Shown: positions 1 through 10,525 of the stretch, in pieces
Layout of the letters: every line of letters starts with the position of its first letter
Position numbering within the stretch: the stretch's first letter is position 1
Program-made: the position numbers and the translations under genes
Assembly (NCBI RefSeq): GCF_051014445.1
Contig: NC_135136.1
Coordinates: 26,368,001 to 26,432,000 of the forward strand
From: Colletes latitarsis
Taxonomy: Eukaryota > Arthropoda > Insecta > Hymenoptera > Colletidae
Direction: 5' to 3'
DNA: 64,000 nt
Notes under the pieces: generated by a model
What the model saw: the letters and a program-made list of their open reading frames with translations, nothing else
What the model was told of the DNA's origin: nothing
Database searches by the model: none

Positions 1-1015
1 AAGCTGGCCAACAAGTATGCGAAGAAGGCAGAATCATGAGCCAGATGCGGGCATAACCCTGACCTAACCCAGACCTAACCGGTGTTATCCTCTAAAATAT
101 TGATCGAAACCAAGTTTAATGGACTGTTTCAGTGTGGTACCATAATTACTACGTGATTCAAACCAGAGAAAACCAAGGATCTGGCCAACAAGTATGCGAA
201 GAAGGCAAAATCATGAGCTAAATGCGGGCATAACCTAGACCTTACCCAGACCTAACCGGTGTTACCGTCTAAAATTCTGACAGAATCCAGGTTTAATGGA
301 CTGTTACTGTGTGGTACCACATTACTACGTGATTCAAACCCGAAAAAACCCAGAATCTGGCCAACAAGTATGCGAAGAAGGCAGAATCATGAGCCAGATG
401 CGGGCATAACCCTGACCTAACCCAGACCTAACCGGTGTTATCCTCTAAAATATTGATCGAAACCAAGTTTAATGGACTGTTTCAGTGTGGTACCATAATT
501 ACTACGTGATTCAAACCAGAGAAAACCAAGGATCTGGCCAACAAGTATGCGAAGAAGGCAAAATCATGAGCTAAATGCGGGCATAACCTAGACCTTACCC
601 AGACCTAACCGGTGTTACCGTCTAAAATTCTGACAGAATCCAGGTTTAATGGACTGTTACTGTGTGGTACCACATTACTACGTGATTCAAACCCGAAAAA
701 ACCCAGGATCTGGCCAACAAGTATGCGAAGATGGCAAAATCATGGGCCAGATGCGGGCATAACCCAGACCTAACCCAGACCTAACCGGTGTTATCCTCTA
801 AAATATTGATCGAAACCAAGTTTAATGGACTGTTTCAGTGTGGTACCATAATTACTACGTGATTCAAACCCGAAAAAACCCAGGATCTGGCCAACAAGTA
901 TGCGAAGAAGGCAAAATCATGAGCCAGATGCGGGCATAACCCAGACCTAACCCAGACCTAACCAGTGTTATCCTCCAAAATGTGGACCGACACCAGGTTT
1001 AATTGACCGTTGCAG

Positions 1016-1027
1016 TGTGGTACCACA
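1016..1027. repeat. 12-bp perfect palindrome around a KpnI site (representative)
   Basis: The sequence tgtggtaccaca is its own reverse complement and occurs once per monomer in classes b, c, d, f, j and most k (some k have gagtggtaccac, which keeps 10 bp). It is altered in other classes, each in its own way: a has tgtggtaccata, h tgtggttccaca, e tgaggtgtcaca, i tgtggtacacca, l tgtgataccaca, and some m tgtggtacaaca. It is the most class-variable short site in the monomer. A protein-binding role is possible but only inferred. Confidence 0.8.
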
Positions 1028-1113
1028 TTACTACGGGATTCAAACCCGAAAAAACCCAGGATATGGCCAACCAGTATGCGAGGAAGGCAAAATCATGAGC
1101 CAGATGCGGACAT

Positions 1114-1150
1114 AACCCAGACCTAACCCAGACCTAACCCAGACCTAACC
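1114..1150. repeat. 11-bp subrepeat aacccagacct, three-copy form
   Basis: Nearly every monomer has two copies of aacccagacct, followed by aacc, just before the ggtgtta landmark. Here there are three, so the interval between landmarks is 187 bp. The same three-copy form is at 4828-4864, 7482-7518 and 10137-10173; the first three are the same HOR position. Variants include aaccctgacct in a monomers and cctagacctta before b and j monomers. The unit includes cctaaccc, which resembles the TTAGGG-type telomere repeat read on the C-rich strand, but the period is 11 and not 6 or 7. Confidence 0.88.
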
Positions 1151-2586
1151 GGTGTTATCCGCTAAAATATTGATCGAAACCAAGTTTAATGTACTGTTTC
1201 GGTGTGGTACCACATTACTACGTGATTCAAACCCGAAAAAACCCAGGATCTGGCCAACGAGTATGCGAAGAAGGCAAAATCATGAGCCAGATGCGGGCAC
1301 AACCCAGACCCAACCCAGACCTAACCGGTGTTATCCGCTAAAATATTGATCGAAACCAAGTTTTATGTACTGTTTCAGTGTGGTACCACATTACTACGTG
1401 ATTCAAACCAGAGAAAACCAAGGATCTGGCCAACAAGTATGCGAAGAAGGCAAAATCATGAGCCAGATGCGGGCATAACCCAGACCTAACCCAGACCTAA
1501 CCAGTGTTATCCTCCAAAATGTGGACCGACACCAGGTTTAATTGACCGTTTCAGTGTGGTACCACATTACTACGGGATTCAAACCCGAAGAAACCCAGGA
1601 TATGGCCAACCAGTATGCGAGGAAGGCAAAATGACGAGCCAGATGCGGACATAACCCAGACCTAACCCAGACCTAACCGGTGTTATCCTCTAAAATATTG
1701 ATCGAAACCAAGTTTAATGGACTGTTTCAGTGTGGTATCATAATTACTACGTGATTCAAACCCAAAAAACACAGGATCTGAGACAACAAGTATGCGAGGA
1801 ATGCAAAATCATGAGCCAGATGCGGGCATAACTTAGACCTAACCCAGACCTAACCGGTGTTACCGACTAGAATATTGATCGGAACCAGGTTTAATTGTCT
1901 GTTGCAGTGAGGTGTCACATTACAACGTGATTCAAACCAGAGAAAACCTAGGATCTGGCCAACAAGGATGCGGAAAATGCAAAATCATGAGTCAGATGCG
2001 GGCATAACCCATACCTAATCCAGACTTAACCGCTGTTACCGACTAAAATACTGACCGAATCCAGGTTTAGTTGACTGGTACTGTGTGGTACCACATTACT
2101 ACGTGATTCAAACACGAAAGAACCCAGGATCTGGCCAACAAGTATGCGAAGAAGGCAGAATCATGAGCCAGATGCGGGCATAACCCTGACCTAACCCAGA
2201 CCTAACCGGTGTTATCCTCTAAAATATTGATCGAAACCAAGTTTAATGAACTGTTTCAGTGTGGTACCATAATTACTACCTGATTCAAACCAGAGAAAAC
2301 CAAGGATCTGGCCAACCAGTATGCGAAGAGGGCAAAATCATGAGCCAAATGCGGGCATAACCTAGACCTTACCCAGACCTAACCGGTGTTACCAACTAAA
2401 ATTCTGATAGAATCCAGGTTTAATGGACTGTTACTGTGTGGTACCACATTACTACGAGATTCAAACCCGAAAAAACCCAGGATCTGGCCAACAAGTATGC
2501 GAAGATGGCAAAATCATGGGCCAGATGCGGGCATAACCCAGACCTAACCCAGACCTAACCGGTGTTATCCTCTAAAATATTGATCG

Positions 2587-2597
2587 AAACCAGGTTT
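2587..2597. repeat. AAACC-A-GGTTT dyad (representative)
   Basis: An inverted repeat of 5 bp with one central base lies between the A/T-rich block and the KpnI palindrome in classes with gaaaccaggttta. Class a has aaaccaagttt and class k aaacctagttt, which weaken the right arm, and class i has aaaccaggatt. The right arm aggttta is more constant than the left. Function unknown. Confidence 0.6.
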
Positions 2598-2911
2598 AAT
2601 TGACTGTTTCAATGTGGTACCACATTACTACGTGATTCAAATCCGAAAAAACCCAGGATCTGGCAAATGGTATGCGAAGAAGGCAAAGTCATGGACCAGA
2701 TGGGGGCATAACCCAGACCTAACCCAGACCTAACCGGTGTTATCCTCTAAAATATTGATCGAAACCAGGTTTAATTGTCTGTTTCATTGTGGTTCCACAT
2801 TACTACGTGATTGAAACCAGAGAAAACCAAGGATCCGGCCAACAAGAATGCGGAAAAGGCAAAATCATGAGCCAAATGCGGGCATAACCTAGACCTTACC
2901 CAGACCTAACC

Positions 2912-4501
2912 GGTGTTACCGACTAAAATTCTGACAGAATCCAGGTTTAATGGACTGTTACTGTGTGGTACCACATTACTACGTGATTCAAACCCGAAAA
3001 AACCCAGAATCTGGCCAACAAGTATGCGAAGAAGGCAGAATCATGAGCCAGATGCGGGCATAACCCTGACCTAACCCAGACCTAACCGGTGTTATCCTCT
3101 AAAATATTGATCGAAGCCAAGTTTAATGGACTGTTTCAGTGTGGTACCATAATTACTACGTGATGCAAACCAGAGAAAACCAAGGATCTGGCCAACAAGT
3201 ATGCGAAGAAGGCAAAATCATGAGCTAAATGCGGGCATAACCTAGACCTTACCCAGACCTAACCAGTGTTACCGTCTAAAATTCTGACAGAATCCAGGTT
3301 TAATGGACTGTTACTGTGTGGTACCACATTACTACGTGATTCAAACCCGAAAAAACCCAGAATCTGGCCAACAAGTATGCGAAGAAGGCAGAATCATGAG
3401 ACAGATGCGGGCATAACCCTGACCTAACCCTAGACCTAACCGGTGTTATCCTCTAAAATATTGATCGAAACCAAGTTTAATGGACTGTTTCAGTGTGGTA
3501 CCATAATTACTACGTGATTCAAACCAGAGAAAACCAAGGATCTGGCCAACAAGTATGCGAAGAAGGCAAAATCATGAGCCAAATGCGGGCATAACCTAGA
3601 CCTTACCCAGCCCTAACCGGTGTTACCGACTAAAATTCTGACAGAATCCAGGTTTAATGGACTGTTACTGTGTGGTACCACATTACTACGTGATTCAAAC
3701 CCGAAAAAACCCAGAAGCTGGCCAACAAGTATGCGAAGAAGGCAGAATCATGAGCCAGATGCGGGCATAACCCTGACCTAACCCAGACCTAACCGGTGTT
3801 ATCCTCTAAAATATTGATCGAAACCAAGTTTAATGGACTGTTTCAGTGTGGTACCATAATTACTACGTGATTCAAACCAGAGAAAACCAAGGATCTGGCC
3901 AACAAGTATGCGAAGAAGGCAAAATCATGAGCTAAATGCGGGCATAACCTAGACCTTACCCAGACCTAACCGGTGTTACCGTCTAAAATTCTGACAGAAT
4001 CCAGGTTTAATGGACTGTTACTGTGTGGTACCACATTACTACGTGATTCAAACCCGAAAAAACCCAGAATCTGGCCAACAAGTATGCGAAGAAGGCAGAA
4101 TCATGAGCCAGATGCGGGCATAACCCTGACCTAACCCAGACCTAACCGGTGTTATCCTCTAAAATATTGATCGAAACCAAGTTTAATGGACTGTTTCAGT
4201 GTGGTACCATAATTACTACGTGATTCAAACCAGAGAAAACCAAGGATCTGGCCAACAAGTATGCGAAGAAGGCAAAATCATGAGCTAAATGCGGGCATAA
4301 CCTAGACCTTACCCAGACCTAACCGGTGTTACCGTCTAAAATTCTGACAGAATCCAGGTTTAATGGACTGTTACTGTGTGGTACCACATTACTACGTGAT
4401 TCAAACCCGAAAAAACCCAGGATCTGGCCAACAAGTATGCGAAGATGGCAAAATCATGGGCCAGATGCGGGCATAACCCAGACCTAACCCAGACCTAACC
4501 G
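2912..4501. repeat. Dimeric b-a subarray, 353 bp period
   Basis: From 2912 the classes alternate b, a, b, a, b, a, b, a, b across the junction of HOR copies 1 and 2. The two-monomer unit is 353 bp: the ccaacaag at 8 recurs at 361, for example. A shorter b-a run also occurs at 9280-9986. This is a lower-order periodicity nested in the 21-monomer HOR and suggests that the dimer was amplified before, or alongside, the larger unit. Confidence 0.85.
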
Positions 4502-7074
4502 GTGTTATCCTCTAAAATATTGATCGAAACCAAGTTTAATGGACTGTTTCAGTGTGGTACCATAATTACTACGTGATTCAAACCCGAAAAAACCCAGGAT
4601 CTGGCCAACAAGTATGCGAAGAAGGCAAAATCATGAGCCAGATGCGGGCATAACCCAGACCTAACCCAGACCTAACCAGTGTTATCCTCCAAAATGTGGA
4701 CCGACACCAGGTTTAATTGACCGTTGCAGTGTGGTACCACATTACTACGGGATTCAAACCCGAAAAAACCCAGGATATGGCCAACCAGTATGCGAGGAAG
4801 GCAAAATCATGAGCCAGATGCGGACATAACCCAGACCTAACCCAGACCTAACCCAGACCTAACCGGTGTTATCCGCTAAAATATTGATCGAAACCAAGTT
4901 TAATGTACTGTTTCGGTGTGGTACCACATTACTACGTGATTCAAACCCGAAAAAACCCAGGATCTGGCCAACGAGTATGCGAAGAAGGCAAAATCATGAG
5001 CCAGATGCGGGCACAACCCAGACCCAACCCAGACCTAACCGGTGTTATCCGCTAAAATATTGATCGAAACCAAGTTTTATGTACTGTTTCAGTGTGGTAC
5101 CACATTACTACGTGATTCAAACCAGAGAAAACCAAGGATCTGGCCAACAAGTATGCGAAGAAGGCAAAATCATGAGCCAGATGCGGGCATAACCCAGACC
5201 TAACCCAGACCTAACCAGTGTTATCCTCCAAAATGTGGACCGACACCAGGTTTAATTGACCGTTTCAGTGTGGTACCACATTACTACGGGATTCAAACCC
5301 GAAGAAACCCAGGATATGGCCAACCAGTATGCGAGGAAGGCAAAATGACGAGCCAGATGCGGACATAACCCAGACCTAACCCAGACCTAACCGGTGTTAT
5401 CCTCTAAAATATTGATCGAAACCAAGTTTAATGGACTGTTTCAGTGTGGTACCATAATTACTACGTGATTCAAACCCAAAAAACACAGGATCTGAGACAA
5501 CAAGTATGCGAGGAATGCAAAATCATGAGCCAGATGCGGGCATAACTTAGACCTAACCCAGACCTAACCGGTGTTACCGACTAGAATATTGATCGGAACC
5601 AGGTTTAATTGTCTGTTGCAGTGAGGTGTCACATTACAACGTGATTCAAACCAGAGAAAACCTAGGATCTGGCCAACAAGGATGCGGAAAATGCAAAATC
5701 ATGAGTCAGATGCGGGCATAACCCATACCTAATCCAGACTTAACCGCTGTTACCGACTAAAATACTGACCGAATCCAGGTTTAGTTGACTGGTACTGTGT
5801 GGTACCACATTACTACGTGATTCAAACACGAAAGAACCCAGGATCTGGCCAACAAGTATGCGAAGAAGGCAGAATCATGAGCCAGATGCGGGCATAACCC
5901 TGACCTAACCCAGACCTAACCGGTGTTATCCTCTAAAATATTGATCGAAACCAAGTTTAATGAACTGTTTCAGTGTGGTACCATAATTACTACCTGATTC
6001 AAACCAGAGAAAACCAAGGATCTGGCCAACCAGTATGCGAAGAGGGCAAAATCATGAGCCAAATGCGGGCATAACCTAGACCTTACCCAGACCTAACCGG
6101 TGTTACCAACTAAAATTCTGATAGAATCCAGGTTTAATGGACTGTTACTGTGTGGTACCACATTACTACGAGATTCAAACCCGAAAAAACCCAGGATCTG
6201 GCCAACAAGTATGCGAAGATGGCAAAATCATGGGCCAGATGCGGGCATAACCCAGACCTAACCCAGACCTAACCGGTGTTATCCTCTAAAATATTGATCG
6301 AAACCAGGTTTAATTGACTGTTTCAATGTGGTACCACATTACTACGTGATTCAAATCCGAAAAAACCCAGGATCTGGCAAATGGTATGCGAAGAAGGCAA
6401 AGTCATGGACCAGATGGGGGCATAACCCAGACCTAACCCAGACCTAACCGGTGTTATCCTCTAAAATATTGATCGAAACCAGGTTTAATTGTCTGTTTCA
6501 TTGTGGTTCCACATTACTACGTGATTGAAACCAGAGAAAACCAAGGATCCGGCCAACAAGAATGCGGAAAAGGCAAAATCATGAGCCAAATGCGGGCATA
6601 ACCTAGACCTTACCCAGACCTAACCGGTGTTACCGACTAAAATTCTGACAGAATCCAGGTTTAATGGACTGTTACTGTGTGGTACCACATTACTACGTGA
6701 TTCAAACCCGAAAAAACCCAGAATCTGGCCAACAAGTATGCGAAGAAGGCAGAATCATGAGCCAGATGCGGGCATAACCCTGACCTAACCCAGACCTAAC
6801 CGGTGTTATCCTCTAAAATATTGATCGAAGCCAAGTTTAATGGACTGTTTCAGTGTGGTACCATAATTACTACGTGATTCAAACCAGAGAAAACCAAGGA
6901 TCTGGCCAACAAGTATGCGAAGAAGGCAAAATCATGAGCTAAATGCGGGCATAACCTAGACCTTACCCAGACCTAACCAGTGTTACCGTCTAAAATTCTG
7001 ACAGAATCCAGGTTTAATGGACTGTTACTGTGTGGTACCACATTACTACGTGATTCAAACCCGAAAAAACCCAG
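3715..7074. repeat. 21-monomer higher-order repeat, copy 2 (19 monomers present)
   Basis: This stretch matches 1-3360 at a constant offset of 3,714 bp with very few substitutions; for example the landmark at 81 recurs at 3795 and that at 1151 at 4865. The match stops at 7075, where copy 1 reads aatctgg and this copy reads ggatctgg followed by gcgaagatgg. From there the sequence resembles position 707 onward. The last two monomers of the 21 are therefore absent here, which fits an unequal exchange that restarted the HOR at an internal monomer. Confidence 0.94.
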
Positions 7075-9986
7075 GATCTGGCCAACAAGTATGCGAAGAT
7101 GGCAAAATCATGGGCCAGATGCGGGCATAACCCAGACCTGACCCAGACCTAACCGGTGTTATCCTCTAAAATATTGATCGAAACCAAGTTTAATGGACTG
7201 TTTCAGTGTGGTACCATAATTACTACCTGATTCAAACCCGAAAAAACTCAGGATCTGGCCAACAAGTATGCGAAGAAGGCAAAATCATGAGCCAGATGCG
7301 GGCATAACCCAGACCTAACCCAGACCTAACCAGTGTTATCCTCCAAAATGTGGACCGACACCAGGTTTAATTGACCGTTGCAGTGTGGTACCACATTACT
7401 ACGGGATTCAAACCCGAAAAAACCCAGGATATGGCCAACCAGTATGCGAGGAAGGCAAAATCATGAGCCAGATGCGGACATAACCCAGACCTAACCCAGA
7501 CCTAACCCAGACCTAACCGGTGTTATCCGCTAAAATATTGATCGAAACCAAGTTTAATGTACTGTTTCGGTGTGGTACCACATTACTACGTGATTCAAAC
7601 CCGAAAAAACCCAGGATCTGGCCAACGAGTATGCGAAGAAGGCAAAATCATGAGCCAGATGCGGGCACAACCCAGACCCAACCCAGACCTAACCGGTGAT
7701 ATCCGCTAAAATATTGATCGAAACCAAGTTTTATGTACTGTTTCAGTGTGGTACCACATTACTACGTGATTCAAACCAGAGAAAACCAAGGATCTGGCCA
7801 ACAAGTATGCGAAGAAGGCAAAATCATGAGCCAGATGCGGGCATAACCCAGACCTAACCCAGACCTAACCGGTGTTATCCTCTAAAATATGGATCGAAAC
7901 CAGGATTAATTGACTGTTACTGTGTGGTACACCATTACTACGTGATTCAAACCCGAAAAAAACCCAGGATCTGGCCAACAAGTATGCGAAGAAGGCAAAA
8001 TCATGAGCCAGATGCGGGCATAACCCAGACCTAACCCAGACCTAACCAGTGTTATCCTCCAAAATGTGGACCGACACCAGGTTTAATTGACCGTTTCAGT
8101 GTGGTACCACATTACTACGGGATTCAAACCCGAAGAAACCCAGGATATGGCCAACCAGTATGCGAGGAAGGCAAAATCACGAGCCAGATGCGGACATAAC
8201 CCAGACCTAACCCAGACCTAACCGGTGTTATCCTCTAAAATATTGATCGAAACCAAGTTTAATGGACTGTTTCAGTGTGGTACCATAATTACTACGTGAT
8301 TCAAACCCAAAAAACACAGGATCTGACCAACAAGTATGCGAGGAATGCAAAATCATGAGCCAGATGCGGGCATAACTTAGACCTAACCCAGACCTAACCG
8401 GTGTTACCGACTAAAATATTGATCGGAACCAGGTTTAATTGTCTGTTGCAGTGAGGTGTCACATTACAACGTGATTCAAACCAGAGAAAACCTAGGATCT
8501 GGCCAACAAGGATGCGGAAAATGCAAAATCATGAGTCAGATGCGGGCATAACCCATACCTAACCCAGACTTAACCGCTGTTACCGACTAAAATACTGACC
8601 GAATCCAGGTTTAGTTGACTGGTACTGTGTGGTACCACATTACTACGTGATTCAAACACGAAAGAACCCAGGATCTGGCCAACAAGTATGCGAAGAAGGC
8701 AGAATCATGAGCCAGATGCGGGCATAACCCTGACCTAACCCAGACCTAACCGGTGTTATCCTCTAAAATATTGATCGAAACCAAGTTTAATGGACTGTTT
8801 CAGTGTGGTACCATAATTACTACGTGATTCAAACCAGAGAAAACCAAGGATCTGGCCAACAAGTATGCGAAGAGGGCAAAATCATGAGCCAAATGCGGGC
8901 ATAACCTAGACCTAACCCAGACCTAACCGGTGTTATCCTCTAAAATATTGATCGAAACCAGGTTTAATTGACTGTTTCAATGTGGTACCACATTACTACG
9001 TGATTCAAATCCGAAAAAACCCAGGATCTGGCAAATGGTATGCGAAGAAGGCAAAGTCATGGACCAGATGGGGGCATAACCCAGACCTAACCCTGACCTA
9101 ACCGGTGTTATCCTCTAAAATATTGATCGAAACCAGGTTTAATTGTCTGTTTCATTGTGGTTCCACATTACTACGTGATTGAAACCAGAGAAAACCGAGG
9201 ATCCGGCCAACAAGAATGCGGAAAAGGCAAAATCATGAGCCAAATGCGGGCATAACCTAGACCTTACCCAGACCTAACCGGTGTTACCGACTAAAATTCT
9301 GACAGAATCCAGGTTTAATGGACTGTTACTGTGTGGTACCACATTACTACGTGATTCAAACCCGAAAAAACCCAGAATCTGGCCAACAAGTATGCGAAGA
9401 AGGCAGAATCATGAGCCAGATGCGGGCATAACCCTGAGCTAACCCAGACCTAACCGGTGTTATCCTCTAAAATATTGATCGAAACCAAGTTTAATGGACT
9501 GTTTCAGTGTGGTACCATAATTACTACGTGATTCAAACCAGAGAAAACCAAGGATCTGGCCAACAAGTATGCGAAGAAGGCAAAATCATGAGCTAAATGC
9601 GGGCATAACCTAGACCTTACCCAGACCTAACCGGTGTTACCGTCTAAAACTCTGACAGAATCCAGGTTTAATGGACTGTTACTGTGTGGTACCACATTAC
9701 TACGTGATTCAAACCCGAAAAAACCCAGGATCTGGCGAACAAGTATGCGAAGATGGCAAAATCATGGGCCAGATGCGGGCATAACCCAGACCTAACCCTA
9801 GACCTAACCGGTGTTATCCTCTAAAATATTGATCGAAACCAAGTTTAATGGACTGTTTCAGTGTGGTACCATAATTACTACGTGATTCAAACCCGAAAAA
9901 ACCCAGGATCTGGCCAACAAGTATGCGAAGAAGGCAAAATCATGAGCCAGATGCGAGCACAACCCAGACCCAACCCAGACCTAACC
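7075..9986. repeat. Edited third copy of the 21-monomer HOR
   Basis: Landmarks: 7155 a, 7332 c, 7519 d, 7695 d, 7871 i, 8048 c, 8224 a, 8400 e, 8576 f, 8752 a, 8929 g, 9104 h, 9280 b, 9456 a, 9633 b, 9810 a. The offset to copy 1 is 6,368 bp up to about 7862. It becomes 6,545 after an extra class i monomer at 7871, then returns to 6,368 at 8929 because the b2 monomer of 2385 is missing. One whole monomer was gained and another lost. The private extra t in accctagacc near 3430 recurs near 9798, confirming the alignment through the last monomers. Confidence 0.88.
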
Positions 9987-10525
9987 GGTGTTATCCGCTA
10001 AAATATTGATCGAAACCAAGTTTTATGTACTGTTTCAGTGTGGTACCACATTACTACGTGATTCAAACCAGAGAAAACCAAGGATCTGGCCAACAAGTAT
10101 GCGAAGAAGGCAAAATCATGAGCCAGATGTGGGCATAACCCAGACCTAACCCAGACCTAACCCAGACCTAACCGGTGTTATCCTCTAAAATATGGATCGA
10201 AAGCAGGATTAATTGACTGTTACTGTGTGGTACACCATTACTACGTGATTCAAACCCGAAAAAACCCAGGATCTGGCCAACAAGTATGCGAAGAAGGCAA
10301 AATCATGAGCCAGATGCGGGCATAACCCAGACCTAACCCAGACCTAACCAGTGTTATCCTCCAAAATGTGGACCGACACCAGGTTTAATTGACCGTTTCA
10401 GTGTGGTACCATAATTACTACGTGATTCAAACCCAAAAAACACAGGATCTGACCAACAAGTATGCGAGGAATGCAAAATCATGAGCCAAATGCGGGCATA
10501 ACTTAGACCTAACCCAGACCTAACC
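9987..10525. repeat. Junction monomers d, i and c/a hybrid
   Basis: Three monomers (9987 d, 10174 i, 10350 c/a) follow the end of the left HOR zone. The d monomer is the last of its class in the window. The interval before 10174 is 187 bp because the 11-bp subrepeat is present three times. The 10350 monomer begins as class c (cctccaaaatgtggac) and ends as class a (accataattac). The switch lies in gtttcagtgtggtacca, a stretch the two parents share, around 10396-10412. Confidence 0.85.
10350..10525. repeat. Hybrid c/a monomer (intra-monomer crossover)
   Basis: The left half matches the class c monomer at 8048 and the right half matches the class a monomer at 8224, which are adjacent there. The hybrid is what an unequal exchange inside the shared gtttcagtgtggtacca would leave, with loss of one monomer. 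The same hybrid recurs at 27236, 39017, 45347, 53438 and 56255, so it arose once and was then copied. Some of the later copies carry ccgtcacc instead of ccgacacc (for example near 27260 and 39041), a second marker of descent. Confidence 0.85.

Larger units (their letters stand above)
1..3714. repeat. 21-monomer higher-order repeat, copy 1 (3,714 bp)
   Basis: Monomer landmarks and classes: 81 a, 258 b, 434 a, 611 b, 787 a, 964 c, 1151 d, 1327 d, 1503 c, 1679 a, 1856 e, 2032 f, 2208 a, 2385 b2, 2561 g, 2736 h, 2912 b, 3088 a, 3265 b, 3442 a, 3619 b. The next copy starts at 3715, marked by a private aagctgg (elsewhere aatctgg or gatctgg) at both 1 and 3715. Two adjacent class d monomers and one class g monomer identify this HOR. 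It is followed without a gap by copy 2. Only a few single-base differences from copy 2 were noticed, for example ggtatca near 1736 and tgatgcaaac near 3163. Confidence 0.95.

Noticed and set aside
1114..1150. True interstitial telomeric repeat
   Set aside because: Only part of the 11-bp unit (cctaaccc) resembles a telomere repeat; no run of TTAGGG, TTTAGGG or TTAGG type is present.
1152..1349. 65-codon open reading frame in the first class d monomers
   Set aside because: It starts at GTG and exists only because a few substitutions remove stops in one monomer pair. The third HOR copy (from 7520) is broken by a TGA at 7697-7699. There is no recognisable protein, and it is a frame through satellite DNA.
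4866..5063. Identical 65-codon open reading frame in HOR copy 2
   Set aside because: It is the same stretch copied by the 3,714-bp duplication, so its conservation reflects recent DNA duplication and not selection on protein.
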